In this document: piece by piece, positions 47,001 to 56,828 of the stretch
Layout: every line of letters begins with the position of its first letter
How positions within the stretch are numbered: position 1 is the stretch's first letter
Origin: Posidonia oceanica
Taxonomy: Eukaryota; Streptophyta; Magnoliopsida; Alismatales; Posidoniaceae
DNA length: 64,000 nucleotides
Direction: 5' to 3'
Assembly (NCBI GenBank): GCA_037176725.1
Contig: JAZBRS010000060.1
Span: forward strand, 59,936,001 to 60,000,000
Notes under the pieces: generated by a model
Database searches by the model: none
Seen by the model: only the letters and a program-made list of their open reading frames with translations
Told to the model about the DNA's origin: nothing
Translations under genes and position numbers: made by a program

Positions 47001-49645
47001 GATAGGTCCGAAACCTATCCTTCCGGTCGATAACTCCAAAACGTATCACTTTTCTTTTCCATTGCGGTCGATCGATCCGAAACCTAACCTTCCGGTCGAT
47101 AAGTCCGAAACTTTTAACTTTTCTTTTCCATTGCAGTCGATCGATCCCAAACCTATCCTTCCCGTCGATAAGTCCGAAACTTATCACTTTTCTTTTCCTT
47201 TGCGGTCGATAGGTCCGAAACCTATCCTTCCGGTCGATATGTCTGAAACTTATCACGTTACATTTCCATTGAGGTCGATAGGTCCGTAACCTATCCTTCC
47301 GGTCAATAAGTCCGAAACTTATCACATATATTTTCCTTTGCGGTCGATAGGTCAGAAAGCTATCCTTCCGGTCGATATGTTTGAGATTTGTCACTATTCA
47401 TTTCCTTAGCGGTTGATAGGTCCGAAACCTATCCTTCCGGTCGATAAGTCTGAAACTTATCACTTTTCTTTTCCTTTGCGGTCGATAGGTACGAAACCTA
47501 ACCTTCCGGTCCATAAGTCCGAAACTTACCACTTATCTTTTCCTTTGCAGTCCATAAGTCCGAAACTTATCACTTATCTTTTCCTTTATGGTCGATTGGT
47601 CCGAAATCTATCCTTCCGGTCGATAAGTCTGAAACTTATCACTTTTCTTTTCCAATGCGGTCGATAGGTCCGAAACCTGTCCTTCTGGTCGATAAGTCCG
47701 AAACATATCACCTTTATTTTCCGTAGCGGTCGATAGGTCCAAAACCTATCCTTCCGGTAGATAAGTCCGAAACTTATCACTTTTCTTTTCCTTTGCGGTC
47801 GATAGGTCCGAATCCAATCCTTCCTGTCGATAAGTCCGAAACTTATCACTTTTCTTTTCCAATGCGGTCGTTAGGTCCGAAACCTATCCTTTCGGTCGAT
47901 AAGTCCGAAACTTATCACTTTTCTTTTTCTTTGCTGTCGAAAGGTCCGAAACCTATCCTTCCAGTCGATAAGTCTGAAACTTATCACTTTTCTTTTCCTT
48001 TGCGGTCGATATGTCCGAAACTTATCACTTTTCTTTTCCATTGCGGTCGATCGGTCCGAAACCTATCCTTCCTGTCGATTTGTCCGAAACTTTTAACTTT
48101 TCTTTTCCATTGCGGTCGATAGGTCAGAAACCTATCCTTAGCGGTCGATTGGTCCAAAGCCAATACTTCCGGTCGATAAGTCCGAAACTTATCACTTTTC
48201 TTTCCTTTGCGGTCGATAGGTCTGAAACCTAACCTTCCAGTCGATAAGTCCAGAACTTATCACTATCCATTTTATTTGCGGTCGATATGTCCGAAACATA
48301 TCCATCTAGTCAATAACCCCGAAACTAGTCACTTTTCTTTTCCAGTGCGGTCGATAGTTTCGAAACCTAACCTTCCAGTCGATAAGTCAGAAACTTATCA
48401 CATTTCTTTACCTTTGCGGTCGATAGGTCGGAAACCTATCCTCCCGATCGATAAGTCCGAAACTTATCACTTTTCATTTTCTTTGCGGTCGATAGGTCCA
48501 AAACCTATCCTTCCAGTTAATAAGTCCGAAACTTATCACTATTCATTTCCTTTGCGGTCGATAGGTCCGAAACCTATCCATCCAGTCCATAAGTCCGAAA
48601 CTTATCACTTTACTTTTCCTTTGCTGTCGATAGGTCCGAAACCTATCCTTCCGGTCGATATGTCCGAAACCTACCACTTTTCATTTCCTTCGCGGTCAAT
48701 AGGTCTGAAACCTATCCTCCTGGTCGATAAGCCCTGAACTTATCAATATTCATTTCCTTTCACTTCGATATGCCCAAACCTATCCGTCCAGTCGATATGT
48801 CTGAAACTTATCACTTTTCTTTTCCTTCGCGGTCGATAGGTCTGAATCCTATTCTTCCGGTCGATAAGTCCAAAACTTATCACAAATCTTTCCTTTTGCG
48901 GTCGATAGGTCCGAAACCTATCTTTCCGGTCGATAAGTCCGAAACTTAGCACTTTTCTTTTCCATTGCTGTCGATAGGTCTAAAACCTATCCTTCCGTCA
49001 ATAAGTCTGAAAATTATCACTTTTCTTTTCCTTTGCAGTCGATCGGTCTGAAACCTATCCTCCCGGTCGATAAGCCCTAAACTTATCACATTTCTTTTCC
49101 TTTACGGTCGATAGGCCCGAAACCTATCCTTCTGGACGATAAGTCTGAGACTTATCACTTTTCTTCTCCATTGCGGTCGATAGGTCCGAAACCTATCCTT
49201 CATGTTGATAAGTCAGAAACTTATCACTTCTCTTTGCCTTTGCGGTCGATATGTCCAAAACTTAACACATTTCTTTTCCTTTGCGGTCGATAGGTCTGAA
49301 ACCAATCCTTCCGGACGATTAGTCCGGAAATTATCACTTTTCATTTCCTTTGCAGTCGTTAGTCCGAAACCAATCCTCCCAGTCGATAAGTCCAAAAATT
49401 ATCACTTTTCATTTCCTTTGCGTTCTATAGGCTCGAAACCTCCACTTCCGGTCAATAAGTCAGAAACATATCACTTTTCATTTCCTTTGCGGTCATTAGC
49501 TCCGAAACCAATCCTTCCGTTTGACAAGTCCGAAACTTATCACTTTTCTTTTCCTTGGCGGTCGATTGGTCGGAAACCTATCCTTCTGGTCGATAAGTCC
49601 GAAACTTTTCACTTTTCTTTTCCTTTACGGTCGATAGGTTCGAAA

Positions 49646-49650
49646 CTTAT
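49646..49650. repeat. Left target-site duplication of the solo LTR (CTTAT)
   Basis: CTTAT precedes the LTR and CCTAT (55627-55631) follows it, one C/T difference. Joined without the LTR the flanks restore an ordinary hairpin A. Confidence 0.7.
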
Positions 49651-52600
49651 TGTTGACACCCCATCTTGACAGGCTTGGACCAATTGGGACCTTCTGGCGG
49701 CTTCTGGATCTAAACCTAGGTCAAAACAACCACCTCTCCCTCTCTCTTACCCTTCAAATCAAGCCTAAACTTGACCTAAGCCTACACCCATTTCCCAAGC
49801 CCAAAACCTGCCCAAAAACCATAGAACAACCCATCACCCCCTACTTAGCAAACCTACCCAAACACTTAGAAACTTTCAACCCAAAACCATTCCCAAAAAT
49901 CCTAGAAAACCTAGGTAAAACCATCCTTTTTCTACACCTCAAAATCCTTCCAAAACCTTCTCAAAACTAAACCAAAGCCCTAGAACTAACACTAGAGACC
50001 CTAGGCAACACATTCCCCAATTTTCACCCCTTTTCAAAACCTTTAAGCCCTCCATTCACCTAAATTATCCTTTTCTCTCTCCTGGATTATCCTTTTCTCT
50101 CTCCTCTCTCTCTCCTGATTATCCTCCTTCTTTTCATCCCCTTCTCTCCTTTTTTCTTGCCTGGCTGTGGGCCCCCCTTTGTGCTTCTATCTCTTCACAA
50201 TCTTATTCCTATTTTTATCTTATTTTTAGCATTTTCCCTGGCTTCCAAAAAATTATTTTCTTTCAACTCCTCTCTTTCCCCTTTATTCCTCCTTTCTCCC
50301 TTTTCTTCTTCCTTCTCCTTTTCTTTTTCTTTCTTTTGCTAAGCCCCTAAAAATCCTTAAAAACCTCTAAAACTCTAAAACAAAAAGAAAACAAACCAAG
50401 ACCCTAAGAAAAAATAATTAAAAATATTAAGCAAACAATTAAAAACCTAAACCCAACTAAATCTAGCTAAAATGGAAAACCAAGAATGCAAGCTAAAAAA
50501 ATACAAAACAAACCAAGAGAAAATGCTGTAAAATCAAGGAAAAAACTGAAATACAATCAAAACAGCTAAAAGTAAAATCCTATTAAAAACAACCAAGAAA
50601 ACAAACCCTAAGAGAAAGAAAACACTTAAGAAATGCAAGGGCCAATAACTAAGGAGGAAAAGCCTAACCTAACAACTCTCAAAAGAAAAATTGGAAACAT
50701 AATTAAAAAAATAATAAAACAAACAATCAAAATTTAAGAACAGCTAATTAAAAACTTAACAAGAAAACCTAACCTAAGAAAAAATGCTAAAAGAATTTAA
50801 CAAAACGAAATTAAGAAAAAGCAAATCAAAGAAGACTTAAAGAAAAAGGATCAAGATTAAAATCTAAAACTCACCACTAATTAATCCTAATTAACATCCC
50901 AAGTACTTAACAAGAAAAAACATAATTGAAAAAACAACTTAAAAAGCTTAACAAACATTTAGTCAAAATAAAAAACAAATCAAAAACAAGGAAAACCCTT
51001 AAAACCCTAATCAAACCCAAAATCCCTCTAAACCTGATTAACCAACCAAAAACAGTCATTAAAAAATTTTATCAAGGTCCTAACTTGAAATACAATCACT
51101 CTAATAATTTTACCTATTTTTATTTTATTTTTATCCAATTTATTTCTCCTCTCTTTCCCTTCCATTTCTCTTTTCTTCCTATCTTTCTTTTCTTCCTTTT
51201 TTCCTGCTGGGCCCAGTCCGGCCCGTTCCACTTCCCTTCTTTCTTTCTTTCTTTTTTTTCTTTTTTTTCAGCTCGCGGCCCGGCCCGCGATCTGCCTCCT
51301 CCCTCCTCTTCCCTCCTTCTTCTTCTTCCTCCTCTTCAACTTCTTCTTCTCTTCTCCCGCGAATCCACAGCACTCCCTCCTTCCTTTTGAAATTCAACCT
51401 CTTCCCCCTCCATCAGATCAGCAACAGCCTCCTCTTCTCTCAGCGGCTTTTCCGGCAGCATTAACTGCCTGTCTCCCTGGCCGCTCGTCTCCCTCAGCTA
51501 CAGTAATCGGCGCCGGTGGAATTCAAATTCCACGAGCGCGCGAGCAGTCCTCCAGCAGCTGTTAAAGCCCCAGCACTTCGCCTCCTCCGATGTTTTTTGG
51601 TCGTCCGAGAGAGAGCAAGAAATCCAGAGAATTCCCAGCGCCCAAATCCCTTCCTCCTTCCACTGCAAGAATCAGTTCTTCCCCCTCTTCTTTCCCGACC
51701 ACATCAGAGCCTCCGTCAGTCCTCAAACTTCCTCCAATTCATCCCTCAAATCCACCCAGAATCCCAGCATTCCTTCCCCTCCTTTCCCTAGCCTTTCCAC
51801 TCCAGAAAACACCCCCGAACACCCAAAAACTTTCAGCAGAACCCAACCCCTTTCCACTTCAAAATTCCCGACACCACAGACCTCCAATCCACCCCAAACT
51901 CTTCCCAGTTACTCCCTGAATCACCACCTCCCCAAACCACTCAGCCTTCAGCCCAGCAACCCACCACAGCTCCGACCATCCACCACAAACACCTGCAACC
52001 CATCCTGTCCAGAAATCCACCCGATCCGCAATCTTCTTCTCCAGCCTTCCACAGCCTTCCCAAGCATCCAGAGACCTCCACTGAGCAACCAGGAAGCCAC
52101 CGGCATCTTCCAATTGAATCAAAGAGTAGTGAACACCTCCCCCCACCTCCGGTGACTAGTTGTGAACCCACTGAACCCATTCGTCGCGCCGGTCTTCGCA
52201 GCTGCCCTCCGATCATTCAACAAGCTCCGGAGCAACGCACGGAGCGGAACCAGACGCCCAGCAGCCATTGGAGACGCCCGCAGCGCCAGGACGAAGCTCG
52301 CCGTCTCCTGCGAAATCGGCCCAGGTCGGGGGAACTCCTCAGCCGCGGAAACAAGTAATTTCTTCCATCTCTAGCTTAGTTCTTCTCCCCTCTAGCTTCT
52401 CCACCCATTAGTTTAGCCTTCTACTCTCTCCTACCCGGAGTCAACGCCACCGCGTCTTCTTCTTCTCCGACGAGCTCCGGCTCTGTCTCGCCGTTCCAGC
52501 CAGCAGAAAGCTGCTCCGTTTGCCGTCCGAGGTTCTCACGGACCCCAGGAGTACGTCTCTGCCATCAGAACTCGCCGACGCCGCGCTGATCGGCCGGCCT

Positions 52601-54529
52601 GTCTCCGAGCAGGTCTGCAGATCTCCGGCGACTCCTCCGGTCTGCTCCAAGCAGCGTCGCTACTCACCGATGCTGCCCCGGTCTCCGTCAAGCTCTGGAG
52701 AAGCTCGCCTGCCGGACTACGCCTCACCAGCACCCCTTTTCTTCCTCTGTCGGCCACTGGTAGCATTTGCTACAGTGGTCGACGATCTGCAGATTCACTG
52801 TGCTTTTATTTTTTTGTTATCTTTGCTATTTTGCCAAATATTGCATTTTCGGTCTCAGTTCTTGCTTATTTGCGTTCAAGTCCTTTATTTGATTAAATCT
52901 GCTTATTTCTGAATTAAAACCATATAAAATTGCATGAAAAATATGTAGTCTTCTTTATTTGCATGTCAGTCCTTTTACTGTGCTTTCCTTCAGTAATTAG
53001 TTTGATTTTGGCCCTCCAACTTCTCATTATTGCATTTTAGTTCTGCAGTTAATTAATCTGATTTAATCCTCTAAGTTTGCCATATAAAATTGCATTTCAG
53101 GCCCTTATTACTTTCTGTAATTGCATATTAGTCCTCTGTCCTGTTAACTTAGCTTTTATTTTTCAATTTTTGCTTACTGCATTGCATTATTTCTCTCCTA
53201 TTTTCTGATTTTTGCATGTAAGTCCTTCCTCAATGCACAGTAGTCATTTAAATGCATATTTTGCTTCAAAAATTGCATTTTTGACCCTGCATAATTTGAA
53301 AATTGCATACCAGTCCTCTGTCTGTCTTTCAAATGCATTTTTTCCCCCACATGATTTAAAAATTGCACATAGGTCCTCTGCATGCTTATAAAAATCATTT
53401 AAATGCATATTTTGCTTATAAAATTGCATTTTAGCCCCCACATGTTTGGAAAATTGCATATAGGTCCCCATCTGCATTCTCAGACCCACTAGACCCCTGT
53501 TTTGCTGGAAAAATTGCGTTTTGGACCCTAACGATTTTAAAATTGCATCTTAATCTGCCACATGTTTTCAAAACTTGTCCTGATGCATACTCCTTTTGGA
53601 AAATTGCATTTTAGATCCTGTCTTCTGTAAAATTGCATGCAGACCCTCCTTTTTCCAAAACCCTTGCATAAAAGCCCCAAACTTTGCAAAATCTTTGCAT
53701 TTAGACCCCCATCTTTTCAAAAATTGCATTTAAAACCCCAATTTTCTGAAAAATCACCCTTAAGCCTTTTTTTGCATTCTGCATGCATTGCACTCATGCA
53801 TTCTAGTTTTTTGCATCCTTTGCACACACTCAAGCATCATTAGCTCCCATTCGCATGGGAGGACCTGTTTGCACACCCCTAGGACCCCCTGTACACTTAG
53901 TTCTATTCTTCTCCCCTGTTCTAGCCCCTCTGCCTTGGAGCTGTGATATCTTCCAATCCGACCGTTGGATCTTCTCAAACAAGCTACCTAGACGACCCCG
54001 GCGGAGCGCTCCTCAGCATGGACCAAGCAGATTTCAGATCAGGTTCCAGATTTCCCAGGTACGTCCTCCTAAACCCCTGCACAGCATTCATTTGCATACC
54101 ATTTGCATTGCATGCATCGTTTTCGCTTTTTATTTCCTCGATCATGTAGAATAGGACTTCCTCTTCTCATCTATCAATTCTGCTCCCCCTTTCGCGTATT
54201 TCCAAGTGTTTTGTGTCGTGTTTCCCCTGGATTCACCACTTATTGCGACCTTCTTCCCCCTTTTCCACGATCCGATCGCACCGCGAGCTTTGGGCACGTG
54301 CGAGACACATCGTGGGGCGGTTTAGTGGGAAACAGTCACAAAGCGGTGGTAATCCCTCCACTTGCTCTATTTCCTATTGTAGGTCTTCACACCTACTCTG
54401 CGTGGCCCTTAAACAGTGTCTGTTCTCACACATACACTGTTTGCCTCTCCTTTCACTTCTCTTGTCCTCTCTCTTTGCATTTGCATCTGCATGGTTTTGC
54501 CGAGGTTTTATTTCGCCGCTTTTGGCATT

Positions 54530-54935
54530 ATTTTGCGTGCCCGCTTCGCTTTTGGCACCTTTTCGCGTGCCCGCTTTGTTTTTGGCACCGTTTTGCATGC
54601 TCGCTTCGCTTTTGGCACCGTTTTGCGTGCCCGCTTCGCTTTTGGCACCGTTTCGCGTGCCCGCCTTGTTTTTGGCACCGTTTTGCGTGCCCACTTCGCT
54701 TTTGGCACCGTTTCGCGTGCTCGCTTTGTTTTTGGCACCGTTTTGCGTGCCCGCTTTGTTTTTGGCACCGTTTCGCGTGCCGGCCTTGTTTTTTGGCACC
54801 GTTTTGCGTGCCTGCTCCGCTTTTGGCACCGTTTTGTGTGCCTGCTTCGCTTTTGGCACCGTTTTGCGTGCCCACTTCGCTTTTTGGCACTGTTTTGCGT
54901 GCCCGCCTTGTCTTTTGCGCCGTTTTGCGTGCCGT
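54530..54935 (+). repeat. 30-bp tandem repeat in the solo LTR
   Basis: About 13 units of 30 bp carry CTTTTGGCACCGTTTTGCGT with C/T-rich connectors. The 10-codon period leaves several frames open at once on both strands; no protein is implied. Confidence 0.9.
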
Positions 54936-55236
54936 TCTCGTTTCTTGCTTTGTTTCGTGTGTTTTACGTCGTTTTCTCTTGCATGTCGCCTGCATTGCTT
55001 GGTTTTACCGTCGTTTTGCTTTTCCGCTTGCATTTGCATATAGGGCAGTGATGCTTACTGCCTGGAGTTCTCACGAGCCAGGTTTTGCCTAGTTCGGAAC
55101 ACAGACAGCGCCGCTGAGCACTTAGACTGCACGTTTCTTTCCTTGCATTGCATCCTACCACTTAGAGCACACCTTTGAGCATTCATTCAGGCATTCATTG
55201 GCATTTAGGCATCCAAATCTGCATTTCCCTGCATAT

Positions 55237-55362
55237 GCGAGCGTAAGCCTAGAAAGACCGATTCTCGGGCGTGTCGGGGGTGCCTAACACCTTCCCCGTG
55301 CGTAACAGGAGTCCTTGCCCAGTCTTTTGGCCCGTAATGACCATATCGCCCTTATCCTAGGC
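55237..55362 (+). promoter_or_regulatory. Conserved LTR block, copy in the solo LTR
   Basis: This is the same 126-bp block as 14922-15047, with seven differences by eye, while most of the surrounding LTR is hard to align. Confidence 0.6.
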
Positions 55363-55626
55363 ATGAGTCATCTCATCTGCATGTATTTGCATTTGTTTTC
55401 CTTTGCAATGCTTTGCTTTGCATTTCTTGCTTGGTTTTGCGTGTAAATTCACGCATTTCCCCCGATTTTCCTTGTCTCCCGATAATAGACACGGTGGCGA
55501 CTCTGATTTGTCTTATCTTCTTCTTTTCTTACCTTTTCTCCTCTATTTTAAGTGTTTTCGAGTTGAGCCCTCCTCCCCGGACCATCGCCGCCAATAGTAA
55601 GCCTGATTCTGATTGGGATTACTACA

Positions 55627-56828
55627 CCTATCCTTCCTGTCGATAAGTTCAAAACTTATCACTTTTCTTTTCCTTTGCGATCGATAGGTCCAAAACCTAT
55701 CCGTCCGATCGATAAGTCCGAAACTATCACTTTTCTTTCGTTTGTGGTCGATAGGTTTGAAACCTATCCACACGGTCGATAAGTCCGAAATTTATGACTG
55801 TTCTTTCACTTTGCGGTCAATTGGTCCAAAAACTATCCTATCGGTCTTTCAGTCCGAAACTAATCACTTTTCATTACCTTTGCGGTTGAAAGGTCCGAAA
55901 CCTATCCTTCCAGTTGATAAGTTCGAAACTTATCACTTTTCTTTTCCATTGCGATCGATAGGTCCGAAACCTATCCTTCCAATCGATAAGTCTGAAACTT
56001 ATCACTTTTCTTTTCCTTTGCGGTCGATAGGTCCGAAACCTATCCTTCTAGTCGATAAGTCTGAAACTTATCACTTTTCCTTTCCATTGAGGTCGATAGG
56101 TCCACAACCTATCCTTCCGGTCGATAAGTCCGAAAGTTATCACTTTTATTTTCCTTAGTAGTCGATAGGTCCGAAACCTATCCTTCCGGTCGATTAGTTT
56201 GAGATTTATCACTTTTCTTTACCTTTGCGGTTGATAGGTCCGAAACCTATCCTTCCGGTCGATAAGTACGAAACTTATCACTTTTCTTTTCCTTTACGGT
56301 CGATAGGTCCGAAACCTAACCTTCCGGTCGAGAAGTCTGAAACTCATCGCTTTTTTTTCCATTGCGGTCGATAGATCCGAAACCTATCCTTCTGGTCAAC
56401 AATTCCGAAACTTATCACTTTTCATTTCTTTGCGGTCGATAGGTCCAAAACCTATCCTTCCAGTCGAGATGTCCGAAACTTATCACTTTCCATTTCCTTT
56501 GCGGTCGATAGGTCCGAAACCTATCCTTCCGGTCCATAAGTCCGAAACAAATCACTTTTCCTCTCCATTGCAATCGATATGTCCGAAACCTATCCTTCAG
56601 ATCGATAAATCCGAAACTTATCACTTTTCTTTTCCTTTGCGGTCGATAGGTCTGAAACCTGTCCTTCCTGTCGATAAGTATGAAACTTATCACTTTTCAT
56701 TTCCTTTGTGGTCGATAGGTCCGAAACCTATCCTTCCGGTCGATAAGTCAGAAACTTATTACTTTTCTTTTCCTTTGCGGTCGATAGGTCCGAAACCTAT
56801 CCTTTCGGTCGATAAGTCCGAAACTTAT
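55627..56828. repeat. Satellite array, continuation beyond the solo LTR
   Basis: About 17 monomers of the same 69-bp satellite lie in the same orientation and close to consensus. The first bases CCTAT complete the hairpin interrupted at 49650. The array is cut at 56828 by the LTR of element 2, with CTTAT (56824-56828) as its presumed target duplication. Confidence 0.95.

Larger units (their letters stand above)
20492..49650. repeat. Satellite array, about 69-bp monomer, roughly 420 copies
   Basis: The monomer has two dyads. Hairpin A is GATAGGTCCGAAACCTATC, followed by CTTCCGGTC. Hairpin B is GATAAGTCCGAAACTTATC, followed by a pyrimidine-rich spacer of about 20 bp ending in TTTGCGGTC. Each dyad has a 7-bp stem and the loop CCGAA, and the two differ by one compensated base pair. 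29001-29069 is a near-consensus copy. Because 69 is 23 codons, frames stay open for hundreds of codons on both strands (GPKPILPVDKSETYHFSF on plus); these are periodicity artefacts. Common variants are tctGAAAC and tccAAAAC (CG decay) and A/T swaps in the stems. Incomplete monomers (for example at 22941, 35369, 38199 and 43568) mark higher-order blocks. Confidence 0.96.
49651..55626 (+). mobile_element. Solo LTR (5976 bp) of a diverged member of the same retrotransposon family
   Basis: It begins TGTTGACACCCC and ends GGGATTACTACA. Satellite lies on both sides in register, so no internal region belongs to it here. It was most likely left by LTR-LTR recombination. Block order matches the other LTRs, but sequence is much more diverged except near the 3' end. 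In order it has a T/C-rich part with polypyrimidine runs (50040-50340), an A-rich part (50340-51110), the GC-rich block (51300-52790), the degenerate GCATTTTAG block (52920-53830), a 30-bp tandem array (54530-54935) and the conserved block (55237-55362). No coding sequence is supported. Confidence 0.93.

Noticed and set aside
20492..49650. Dozens of long open frames on both strands (up to about 300 codons) with repeated 23-residue units
   Set aside because: The 69-bp satellite period is a multiple of three and lacks stops in some frames. The frames break at every indel, both strands are open at once, and there are no promoters or non-repetitive domains.
20492..49650. CRISPR-like appearance: palindromic repeats at regular spacing
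   Set aside because: The spacers are the same in every unit, there are no cas genes, and the context is a plant retrotransposon cluster. It is a satellite.
54103..55092. Open frame of 329 codons and its overlapping frames in the solo LTR
   Set aside because: Created by the 30-bp tandem repeat. The same segment is open in several frames on both strands and is not conserved as protein in the other LTRs.
20492..55626. Idea that the whole array is the 3' UTR of one plus-strand giant element ending in the LTR at 49651
   Set aside because: No PPT precedes that LTR, and satellite resumes in register after it with a near-perfect 5-bp duplication. A solo LTR inserted in the array explains this better.
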